Part shown: in pieces, positions 7,617-13,772 of the stretch
How the letters are laid out: every line of letters begins with the position of its first letter
How positions within the stretch are numbered: the first letter of the stretch is position 1
DNA from: JAFDZV01 sp966128725
GTDB taxonomy: Bacteria > Bacteroidota > Ignavibacteria > OLB7
Direction: 5' to 3'
Length of the DNA: 16,618 nt
Assembly (NCBI GenBank): GCA_966128725.1
Contig: CBHYLN010000119.1
Location: 1-16,618 of the forward strand
Made by a program: the position numbers and the translations under genes
The notes under the pieces: model-generated
Seen by the model: only the letters and a program-made list of their open reading frames with translations
Database searches by the model: none
What the model was told of the DNA's origin: nothing

Positions 7617-8441
7617 TCATGACAACGGAGGAGGCCGGCGCGAGCGAGCCTCGTTGCGAATCAGATCCTCGATACGCGATGGCGCCGCACGTGTCAGGGC
7701 AACGCCGCCTGCATCACCCTGCTCCGGCTTCTGCTCTGGCTGCGGAGCACCATCCACCAAGCGACGACGGCGCAACCACAGCGTGCGGATAAGCAGGATG
7801 ATCAGCCCAAGCCCGATAAAGCCAAACACGCCCCACGTCAGGTAAATGCGCTCCCACAGTTGCGCCTGGCGCCCGTCACTGTTCACGATCCCAGGCCGTT
7901 CCAAGACGTCGGGGGCAATCCTCAATCCGTGAAGCAGTTGCTGCATCGCGTGATCGGATTGCGGAGGCACCAACGAATCATCAGCAATGGCGGTAATTGC
8001 AAACACCACACCATCGATTGGAACCACCTCAATCAGAACCTGTGCCGACTCCGGATTGTCTCGGTCGCCGATCATGTTCCCCTTGACGGAAAACGCACGA
8101 TGACCCGCGAAAACATGGTCATAGTCATTCACGCTGCTTTGCCCAACCTTGAAGCCACGCATAAACGAATCAACCTGTTGCGACGTAAATCCGGCGCCAA
8201 GGTCTCTGGAAAAGTTGATATCGATGCGAATCTGCCGACCACCGTTTACAGCCGCCAGAACACAGAGACCGTTCCCCAGCTTGTGGCTCACGCTTTCGGT
8301 ATCAACGTCCCAGCCATCAGGGACTTCAACGTGGATGCCGTAGTTGGAAAGCTCGAACGTTCGGATATACGCTGTTGCGCTGGTGCTCACGATAAGCAGA
8401 GCTGCACAGGCAAGCACCGCGCATGTTATACCATATCTCAT
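7617..8441 (-). CDS. Secreted/membrane paralogue B: signal peptide, PsbP-like beta domain, C-terminal TM helix
   Basis: 274 residues, function unknown. Start: an ATG at 8441 with GGAG 5 nt upstream. The signal peptide is residues 1-24 (core VLACAALLIVSTSATA). The family motif is FELSNYGIHVEVPDGW (29-44). The shared helix-like segment QQVDSFMRGFKVG and shared strand VLIEVVPIDGVVFAITAIADD align with equivalent stretches in the other three proteins, and the domain closes with LLHGLRIAPD. A transmembrane helix at about 202-222 is followed by LWLRRRRL and a longer tail than its siblings (about 50 residues, ending RIEDLIRNEARSRRPPPLS), predicted to be cytoplasmic. Only 10 nt separate it from paralogue C upstream, so they are co-transcribed. 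No catalytic motif is visible. A sensor, scaffold or anchored binding protein are all possible. Confidence 0.8.
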   Translation of the reverse strand: MRYGITCAVLACAALLIVSTSATAYIRTFELSNYGIHVEVPDGWDVDTESVSHKLGNGLCVLAAVNGGRQIRIDINFSRDLGAGFTSQQVDSFMRGFKVGQSSVNDYDHVFAGHRAFSVKGNMIGDRDNPESAQVLIEVVPIDGVVFAITAIADDSLVPPQSDHAMQQLLHGLRIAPDVLERPGIVNSDGRQAQLWERIYLTWGVFGFIGLGLIILLIRTLWLRRRRLVDGAPQPEQKPEQGDAGGVALTRAAPSRIEDLIRNEARSRRPPPLS

Positions 8442-8446
8442 CTTCT

Positions 8447-8450
8447 CTCC
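8447..8450 (-). promoter_or_regulatory. Shine-Dalgarno GGAG for paralogue B
   Basis: GGAG sits 5 nt before the ATG at 8441, inside the 10-nt gap after the stop of paralogue C. This placement supports translation of B from a shared message. Confidence 0.65.
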
Positions 8451-8451
8451 A

Positions 8452-9192
8452 TCAGGGTTCCCTGTCCTTCATATGCGACTCCCGCAGATAGTCGCGCACG
8501 GTTTTGTACTCCCGTGTGTTCTCGTGTCGACGGCCAAGCCGCCGCGCAATCGCCATTGCAACCACAATCGCCACGCAGACAACCACGGCAACCACTCCGG
8601 GAGAGCGGAACACCCTGGCCAGCTTTTCGCGGGTTCGGGTATCAAACGGCTCACTGTCGCCTGCTTCCGCATCCGGCCCAAAGCCGATGCCGGCAAGCGC
8701 ATCGCGTACCCGCGCATCACGCCCGGGATCAATGGCCCCATTGTTCGCCGTTACCGTTATCAGATACATCCGGCCGTTGGCCGGCACCACAACCAGATAC
8801 CTGTTACGCTCGGCGGTATCCACGCCACCACCGCCCATGCGAACGCGCAGCACAAACGACCGGAGTCCGCCCAGCGTGCCCATCTGCGAGCTGCGCAGCG
8901 TGATGTTGCCGGTACAGTAGCGCTCGGCGAACCGCTCCACGTCCGCACGGGTAAACGTCTGCCCCATCTCGCCGGAATCGGCAACATCCAACACAAACGT
9001 CACGCTGTCCGAAACGGCCGTAAGCAGGCGCGTGCCCGATTCGGCCGAGCGTTGCTCGCCAAGCGTGATCGAGTTCCAGCCACGGTCGTTGATGTTGATG
9101 CTGACGCCGTAACCGGGAAATGAATACGCGCCGGCGGCGGCATGCGCGGTCACCAGCAGGACAAATGCAAGGATGGTCGTATGGAGTCGCAT
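8452..9192 (-). CDS. Secreted/membrane paralogue C: signal peptide, PsbP-like beta domain, C-terminal TM helix
   Basis: 246 residues from the ATG at 9192, function unknown. I chose that start because it gives an immediate signal peptide (MRLHTTILAFVLLVTAHAAAGA). An upstream in-frame ATG at 9252 would add 20 polar residues and overlap the end of paralogue D. Neither start has a good Shine-Dalgarno, so the choice is provisional. The family motif is YSFPGYGVSININDRGW (23-39). The shared segments RADVERFAERYC and RYLVVVPANGRMYLITVTANNG follow, and the domain ends ALAGIGFGPD. A transmembrane helix at about 199-216 (VVAVVVCVAIVVAMAIA) precedes a basic tail (RRLGRRHENTREYKTVRDYL), predicted cytoplasmic. 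It is 37 nt from D and 10 nt from B, consistent with one operon. Confidence 0.78.
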   Translation of the reverse strand: MRLHTTILAFVLLVTAHAAAGAYSFPGYGVSININDRGWNSITLGEQRSAESGTRLLTAVSDSVTFVLDVADSGEMGQTFTRADVERFAERYCTGNITLRSSQMGTLGGLRSFVLRVRMGGGGVDTAERNRYLVVVPANGRMYLITVTANNGAIDPGRDARVRDALAGIGFGPDAEAGDSEPFDTRTREKLARVFRSPGVVAVVVCVAIVVAMAIARRLGRRHENTREYKTVRDYLRESHMKDREP

Positions 9193-9229
9193 TGGTTCGG
9201 GTACAATCACATCTGTTCTGGAGCCAGTA

Positions 9230-10033
9230 TCACGGGTTGTCCGATTCGTCATCCTGATAAATCGCGCGCTCCAGATCCTCCTCCTCCTTCTTGCGCTTGC
9301 GCGAGCGATCGCGCAGGTACATGATCAGCACGAACACACCCACAATCGGGAGCATCATCCCGAACAGGCGACCGGTCTGGTAGGCTGCCTCCTCGCCGCC
9401 ATTGCGGCGCTCGCCCTCATCGGCGTTGCCGTTGGCGCTTGGGCGCAGCGATTGCGAAGGCGGGATGCCGGTTATATCGATGCCGGTTTCCAACCGATCA
9501 ATTTCGGCTTCGTCGGGGCTGGTATAGTCATTCACCATGTTACCGGTGAAGGTCAGGGCATAAAAACGGCCCGTCGCCATGATGACAAGGGTTCGCATGT
9601 GTGACGTTTTCCCCGCATCAATATCCATCTTGTAGCTGCACGATAATACATCGAACCCGTCAACGGTTTCCCACACAGTATCCAGATCCTTTGCGCCGGC
9701 CGTTTTCATCCCATGGACAAAATCATGCACATCCTCTCTGGTCGCATTTCCCGTCGGCACCGAAATCACGATCAGCTTGAACGAAGTTTTCTGTGACGAG
9801 CCAGTAAGCAGGAGTTTTCCCACGGCTTTCTTCAAGGGTGTTTCAACCCTCGTGACAATCCACCCGGTATCGGGAATGTCGATGCTGATACCGTACTCCG
9901 GAAACTCGTGAAGTCCTGCGCTGCATGTAGTGGCAGCGGCGAGCATGATCAACAGCAGCAGCGGAATCGAGATCAGCAGCGGTAGAATCGAGCCTGGCGT
10001 GTGCGCACGCCAATGCGTTTGGGGCCTGGCCAT
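9230..10033 (-). CDS. Secreted/membrane paralogue D: signal peptide, PsbP-like beta domain, C-terminal TM helix (first gene of the cluster)
   Basis: 267 residues from the ATG at 10033, function unknown. The open frame extends to 10258, but GGAGG 10 nt before 10033 and the signal sequence right after it (ILPLLISIPLLLLIMLAAATTCSA) fix this start. The family motif is HEFPEYGISIDIPDTGW (about 42-58), the closest to the cluster consensus. It shares REDVHDFVHGMKTAG, the strand TLVIMATGRFYALTFTGNM, and the closing IDITGIPP. A low-complexity stretch (SANGNADEGERRNGGEE) leads to a transmembrane helix at about 223-240 and a tail with a basic half (RDRSRKRKKEEE) and an acidic end (YQDDESDNP). It is the promoter-proximal gene of the four, divergent from the small membrane protein at 10304. 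Copies D and C are the most alike at the motif. Confidence 0.8.
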   Translation of the reverse strand: MARPQTHWRAHTPGSILPLLISIPLLLLIMLAAATTCSAGLHEFPEYGISIDIPDTGWIVTRVETPLKKAVGKLLLTGSSQKTSFKLIVISVPTGNATREDVHDFVHGMKTAGAKDLDTVWETVDGFDVLSCSYKMDIDAGKTSHMRTLVIMATGRFYALTFTGNMVNDYTSPDEAEIDRLETGIDITGIPPSQSLRPSANGNADEGERRNGGEEAAYQTGRLFGMMLPIVGVFVLIMYLRDRSRKRKKEEEDLERAIYQDDESDNP

Positions 10034-10043
10034 ACGTTGCAGT

Positions 10044-10048
10044 CCTCC
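10044..10048 (-). promoter_or_regulatory. Shine-Dalgarno GGAGG fixing the start of paralogue D
   Basis: On the minus strand GGAGG is followed by 10 nt and the ATG at 10033. It argues against the longer open frame beginning at 10258. Confidence 0.7.
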
Positions 10049-10199
10049 GTGTGAGTTGTACAGGTAGCCGTGAACGGGAACGAAAAAAGAGAGCGAGGGA
10101 AATGGGATGATCGCCGGGAACTGCGGCCCGCATGCGGATACGCCGGGGCTTCGCCAGATTACACAGGCCCTGCGCATACGCCGGTGCCGGGCCGCGAGA

Positions 10200-10214
10200 A
10201 TATTCCGCGAATAT
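10200..10214. promoter_or_regulatory. 15-bp palindrome upstream of a TAnnTTTG element (candidate operator)
   Basis: ATATTC-CGC-GAATAT is a perfect inverted repeat in the 270-nt divergent gap between paralogue D and the small membrane protein gene. It ends 14 bp before TAGGTTTG (10229-10236), so it would overlap the -33 region of that promoter. AT-rich palindromes in a GC-rich gap are typical of repressor sites; no regulator is identified. Confidence 0.5.
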
Positions 10215-10228
10215 ACGCGCGGAGCATG

Positions 10229-10236
10229 TAGGTTTG
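10229..10236 (+). promoter_or_regulatory. Candidate Bacteroidota-type -7 element TAGGTTTG
   Basis: Matches the TAnnTTTG -7 consensus known from Bacteroidota. The start of transcription would fall near 10242, giving a leader of about 60 nt to the ATG at 10304, or almost no leader to a GTG at 10247. No clear -33 TTG is seen. Confidence 0.4.
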
Positions 10237-10303
10237 CACGATCGAAGTGCGAGCACACGCCCTGTACCGGAACGCGTCGGGCACCGGAAACTTATGCGGC
10301 ACA

Positions 10304-10786
10304 ATGTCTGATACGGAGAAACGGAACCGACTCGCCATTACCGCGCTGCCGATTGCCGGCATGGTGTGCACCGTTGCCGGTGTTGCCATCCTGTTCATCG
10401 GCAGCGATGGCAATCGCCTGGCCGGCGTAACGGGCCTGGCGTTGGCAGCGATCGGCATCCTGGTATCGTGGCTGGCCCCGGGGGCACGGCGATACCGCAT
10501 GCTGCATGCCACCGCCACAACCGTAACCTTGATTGCCGGGATGCTGTGGCTTTCCGGCGACATCGAACGCGGATATCAATCGAGCTCGGATGTGGTTCGT
10601 GGCGTGGTGATCCGTGTGGAGAACAGTCCCATCCCCGTAGGCTGGCACGACGGACTTGTATGCCTGTACACGGTGCGCGGGCAGCAATTCGCCATACGGG
10701 TGGCGGCATCCGAAGCACGGGCCGGCGATACCGTGCAGGTACGGTATGCTACACACGACCCGTTTCATGCCGAGCTTGTCCGCTGA
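10304..10786 (+). CDS. Small three-helix membrane protein, DUF3592-like
   Basis: 160 residues from the ATG at 10304. An in-frame GTG at 10247 would add 19 residues of no membrane character, so it is less likely, although a TAGGTTTG element sits 10 nt before it. Three hydrophobic segments lie at about 10-33 (LAITALPIAGMVCTVAGVAILFIG), 39-58 and 66-83. They are followed by a soluble beta domain whose wording (VVRGVVIRVENS, then LYTVRGQQFAIRV, then AGDTVQVRYATHDPFHAELV) matches the pattern of DUF3592 proteins, where a G-x-V start and a GD-x-V-x-V-x-Y-x-P end bracket a small beta domain. The function of that family is not known. The gene is divergent from the four-paralogue cluster and converges on meaB, ending 25 nt from it. 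Confidence 0.75.
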   Translation: MSDTEKRNRLAITALPIAGMVCTVAGVAILFIGSDGNRLAGVTGLALAAIGILVSWLAPGARRYRMLHATATTVTLIAGMLWLSGDIERGYQSSSDVVRGVVIRVENSPIPVGWHDGLVCLYTVRGQQFAIRVAASEARAGDTVQVRYATHDPFHAELVR

Positions 10787-10811
10787 GGATCCCGCGCACG
10801 CCGGCCTTTGC

Positions 10812-11765
10812 TCAGGCGCCCGTTAACTCGTGCGCGATTTCCAACGGCGAGCGGCGGCGGGCCAGCAACGCGTCCATCGCGGCCTCCAGATCGGCACGGC
10901 GTTCGTTGGTCCAGAACCGCGAGTGCAGCATGCGTTCGGTAAGCTGTTCCACACGCGAGCGTTCGCGCGCCGCGCGCCGCGCCACCAACAAGCCCAGGTT
11001 CTCCATGTGCTCGCGATGCAGCGCAACACCCGCCGCGATATCCGCCACACCCGTCCCCTCGGTGGCCACCGCGCGCACCACGTTGGGTATCCACTCGTTA
11101 TCGGCGTGTGTTATGCGGAACGTCAGGATGGTTTTCAGGGCTGCAACGGCCTGATCGGCGCCGTCGCGGTCGGCCTTGTTCATCACGAACAGATCGGCAA
11201 TCTCCATCAGGCCCGATTTCATCGCCTGGATGGAATCGCCGGACTCCGGCACCAGCACCACCACCGTGGTATCGGCCGCGCGCGCGATATCCAGCTCCGA
11301 TTGGCCAACGCCAACCGTTTCGTACAGCACGATGTCGAACCCGGCCGCATCCATGATGTCGGCCACATCCTGCGCCTTGGTGTTCAGCCCGCCCAGGCTG
11401 CCCCGGGTGGCCATCGATCGCACGAACACACCGGGCTTCATCGATTCCGCCTGCATGCGCACACGGTCGCCCAGGATGGCTCCGCCGGTGAACGGCGATG
11501 TGGGGTCCACCGCGATCACCGCCACGCGCAGGCCGGCGGCGGTGTAGTGGGCGATCAGCTTCTGCGTAAGCGTGGATTTCCCGGCACCGGGCGGCCCGGT
11601 AATGCCGATACGGTACGCGTTGCCGGTATGGTGGTACAGCGCCGAAAGCAGCTCCTCCCAGCCTGGCCGTTCGTTCTCAACCTGGGTAATCGCGCGGGTA
11701 ACCGCCAGGCGATCGCCGCGCCGGATTGCTTCTGTTTTCTCGTCGAGCCCGGGTGCTTGAATCAT
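10812..11765 (-). CDS. meaB: Methylmalonyl-CoA mutase-associated GTPase MeaB (ArgK family)
   Basis: 317 residues from the ATG at 11765. The frame extends to 11813, but a TAACTTTG promoter element lies at 11779-11772, inside that extension, so the shorter start is preferred. It is a G3E-family GTPase. Walker A is G57-PPGAGKST. The characteristic block VDPTSPFTGGAILGDRVRM follows at 86-104, with RGSLGG at 121-126, ETVGVGQSE at 149-157 and the guanine-specificity motif N196-K-A-D199. A C-terminal helical region closes the protein. Known role: MeaB loads the B12 cofactor onto methylmalonyl-CoA mutase and protects or rescues the enzyme during turnover, in the cytoplasm. The mutase subunits are not in this window. 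The length agrees with the family. It is divergent from the acyl-CoA synthetase with 279 nt between the starts, so the two may share control. Confidence 0.95.
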   Translation of the reverse strand: MIQAPGLDEKTEAIRRGDRLAVTRAITQVENERPGWEELLSALYHHTGNAYRIGITGPPGAGKSTLTQKLIAHYTAAGLRVAVIAVDPTSPFTGGAILGDRVRMQAESMKPGVFVRSMATRGSLGGLNTKAQDVADIMDAAGFDIVLYETVGVGQSELDIARAADTTVVVLVPESGDSIQAMKSGLMEIADLFVMNKADRDGADQAVAALKTILTFRITHADNEWIPNVVRAVATEGTGVADIAAGVALHREHMENLGLLVARRAARERSRVEQLTERMLHSRFWTNERRADLEAAMDALLARRRSPLEIAHELTGA

Positions 11766-11771
11766 AGGGCG

Positions 11772-11779
11772 CAAAGTTA
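11772..11779 (-). promoter_or_regulatory. Bacteroidota-type -7 element TAACTTTG of meaB, near-leaderless
   Basis: On the minus strand TAACTTTG is followed by only 6 nt before the ATG at 11765. In Bacteroidota the start site lies a few bases after TAnnTTTG, so the mRNA would have almost no leader. The codon choice and the absence of a Shine-Dalgarno agree. A -33 TTG is not obvious. Confidence 0.6.
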
Positions 11780-11795
11780 GGAAATCGGCCCATGC

Positions 11796-11842
11796 CGTGG
11801 TGCGGGCCGCCAATGTTTCCGTGCATCAGTTGCCGCACCACG
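11796..11842. promoter_or_regulatory. 10-bp inverted repeat arms upstream of meaB
   Basis: CGTGGTGCGG (11796-11805) and CCGCACCACG (11833-11842) are perfect inverted arms separated by 27 bp, placed 17 bp upstream of the meaB TAACTTTG element. They could be a two-site operator able to loop, or a cruciform. The sequence does not say which. Confidence 0.45.
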
Positions 11843-11999
11843 TGCATGTGTTAAAAGGCGGTGACGTTGTGGCATGGCCGCTGGTTGGGCACGTGGTCCA
11901 GCCGGGGCAGCGCTGGCTGCCGCCGATTGATTCCGCGTTGCTTGACTGCCGCGCTGGTGGCACGGCGCAATCAGTCTGTTGAGATACCTCGGCGCCTCA

Positions 12000-12017
12000 G
12001 ACTGTTCAACAACAGTC
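12000..12017. promoter_or_regulatory. 18-bp inverted repeat at the acyl-CoA synthetase promoter (candidate operator)
   Basis: GACTGTT-CAAC-AACAGTC is a perfect 7-bp-arm inverted repeat that ends 14 bp before TATCTTTG (12032-12039), covering the expected -33 region. A related half-site (TCTGTTGA) lies just upstream near 11974. This is the position expected for a repressor of the synthetase, perhaps one that senses an acyl-CoA or fatty acid, which is inference. Confidence 0.5.
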
Positions 12018-12031
12018 AGCCTCGCAATGTG

Positions 12032-12039
12032 TATCTTTG
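12032..12039 (+). promoter_or_regulatory. Bacteroidota-type -7 element TATCTTTG of the acyl-CoA synthetase
   Basis: TATCTTTG lies 5 nt before the ATG at 12045, so the transcript would be nearly leaderless. This also argues that the upstream in-frame ATG at 11979 is not the start. It mirrors the arrangement at meaB. Confidence 0.6.
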
Positions 12040-12044
12040 GAACC

Positions 12045-13715
12045 ATGGATCTTCACGTTCTCATCGACGCCGCCCGCACGGTGCGCGGCGTCCCGTTCGG
12101 CGAGCTTCGCCTGCCCTTTACCTCGATTGGCGAGCTCCTGCGCGAGCAAGCCGACGCCCACCCGGACAAGCCCTATCTGATTTTCTACGACGACGACGGA
12201 TCGCGATCCGAGTATTCGTACGGCGAGTTCCGCGCGCGCGTGGTGCGGGCCGCGGCTTATATGGCCGCCAGGGGCATCACAGCCGGCCACCGCATAGCCG
12301 TGGTGGCGCATAATCATGCCGATACGGTTGTGCAGTACTTTGCCGCGTGGTGGCTGGGCGCTACGGTGGTGCCGGTGAATGTTGGCGAGGACGACGCCCG
12401 CATCGCCTATATCCTGCACAACTCCGGCGCTCGCCTTGCGTTTGTTCGCGGGGAGTATCTGGAGCGCATACGCCCGATTGCCGAGGCATCGCCCGATCTG
12501 CAGCACATCGTGGTGGCCGGCGCCAGGGCCGAGGGGCACGACTGGTTTACCGAGATCGCCGACGACGGCCAGCCGGCAACAGGCCCGGCCCCCCTGCTGA
12601 ATGCGATGAATCACGAGTGCCTGATTGTGTACACAAGCGGCACAACGGGCAATCCGAAAGGCGTGTTGCTTGCCCACGGGAACCTGCTGGCCGATTGCCA
12701 GGGCATCTGCCAGTGGCACGGCATCAACGCCGACACCCGCATGATGTGCGTGTTGCCCATCCACCATGTCAACGGCACGGTGGTAACGCTGGCCACGCCG
12801 ATGTTCGCGGGCGCCAGCGTGGTGCTGAATCGCAAGTTTCAAACCGGCGCGTTCTTCCGGCGCATCGCGGCCGAGCGCGTTGCCATCGTATCGGTGGTAC
12901 CCACCCTGCTGGCATTTCTGGTACAGGCCGATGTTGATACCTCGGCGATGGACCTGACCGCGTTCCGCCACATCATCTGCGGCGCTGGGCCGCTTACCTG
13001 CGAGCTGGCGCAACGATTCGAGGAACGCTACGGCGTGCCGATCATCCACGGCTACGGCCTGTCGGAAACCACGTGCTACAGTTGTTTCCTGCCGGTGACG
13101 CTCTCGACCGCCGAACGCATGGCCTGGCATACCGAACACGGATTCCCAAGCATCGGCGTGCCGATCGCGCAGAATGAAATGGCCATCCACGACGCCAACG
13201 GCAACGCCCTGCCGCCCGGCGAGCGCGGCGAGATCGTGATCCGAGGGCACAATGTGATGCTGGAGTACTACGGCAACGAGGAAGCCAATCGCAACGCCTT
13301 CACCTTCGGCTGGTTCCGCAGCGGCGACGAAGGATTCTACCTGAACGGCAACGACGGGCTGCCGTATTTCTTTATCACCGGGCGCATCAAGGAGCTGATC
13401 ATCCGCGGCGGCGTGAACATCTCGCCGCTGGAGATCGACGAGGTGATCAACAGCCACCCGATGGTGGACGCCGGCATCTGCGTTGGATTCGACAACTCCT
13501 GGTACGGCGAGGAGATAGGCGCCTATGTACGCCGCGCCGATGCGCGGCTGACCGCCGAGGAGTTGATGGCGTTCTGCCGGCAGCACCTGCCCCCGCACAA
13601 GACCCCGAAGGTGGTGGTGTTCGGCGACGATATCCCGGTGACCTCCACCGGCAAGTACCAGCGCAACCGCGTGAAGCCGCTGTTCGCCGAGTACAGAGAG
13701 ATGCAATTCCGGTAA
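12045..13715 (+). CDS. AMP-forming acyl-CoA synthetase (fatty/carboxylic acid-CoA ligase)
   Basis: 556 residues from the ATG at 12045. The start was picked because the promoter element TATCTTTG sits 5 nt before it and because the preceding in-frame residues have no family match. It carries all class I adenylating-enzyme motifs: the phosphate-binding loop YTSGTTGNPKG (196-206), GYGLSET (336-342), the hinge region ITGRIKELIIRGG starting near 444, and the C-terminal catalytic Lys537 in TSTGKYQR. Known chemistry: acid + ATP + CoA gives acyl-CoA + AMP + PPi through an acyl-adenylate, in the cytoplasm. The acyl specificity cannot be read; resemblance to CaiC-like and medium/long-chain ligases is only general. 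It is divergent from meaB and 57 nt upstream of recN. The pairing with MeaB suggests propionyl- or odd-chain acyl-CoA use, which is inference. Confidence 0.93.
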   Translation: MDLHVLIDAARTVRGVPFGELRLPFTSIGELLREQADAHPDKPYLIFYDDDGSRSEYSYGEFRARVVRAAAYMAARGITAGHRIAVVAHNHADTVVQYFAAWWLGATVVPVNVGEDDARIAYILHNSGARLAFVRGEYLERIRPIAEASPDLQHIVVAGARAEGHDWFTEIADDGQPATGPAPLLNAMNHECLIVYTSGTTGNPKGVLLAHGNLLADCQGICQWHGINADTRMMCVLPIHHVNGTVVTLATPMFAGASVVLNRKFQTGAFFRRIAAERVAIVSVVPTLLAFLVQADVDTSAMDLTAFRHIICGAGPLTCELAQRFEERYGVPIIHGYGLSETTCYSCFLPVTLSTAERMAWHTEHGFPSIGVPIAQNEMAIHDANGNALPPGERGEIVIRGHNVMLEYYGNEEANRNAFTFGWFRSGDEGFYLNGNDGLPYFFITGRIKELIIRGGVNISPLEIDEVINSHPMVDAGICVGFDNSWYGEEIGAYVRRADARLTAEELMAFCRQHLPPHKTPKVVVFGDDIPVTSTGKYQRNRVKPLFAEYREMQFR

Positions 13716-13772
13716 TGTTTCGGTGGGATATTTACGCCTGCAATTTCTGGTCGCGAAGGGTTATAGACCAAG

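Noticed and set aside
9917..9940. Lipoprotein signal (lipobox) in paralogue D at AATTCSAG-like residues
   Set aside because: The residues before the cysteine (ATT-C) do not fit the L-(A/S)-(G/A)-C lipobox, and a C-terminal transmembrane helix already anchors the protein.
10034..10258. 75-residue N-terminal extension of paralogue D
   Set aside because: GGAGG lies 10 nt before the ATG at 10033 and the signal peptide follows directly; the extension is Arg/His-rich and covers the divergent promoter region.
11797..11982. 61-residue plus-strand open frame between meaB and the acyl-CoA synthetase
   Set aside because: No Shine-Dalgarno, no domain, and it overlaps the promoter region and inverted repeats of meaB; read as non-coding.
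12006..13706. 566-residue minus-strand open frame across the acyl-CoA synthetase
   Set aside because: Antisense shadow of a gene with all adenylating-enzyme motifs; the translation is His/Arg/Gly/Val-rich and matches nothing recognisable.
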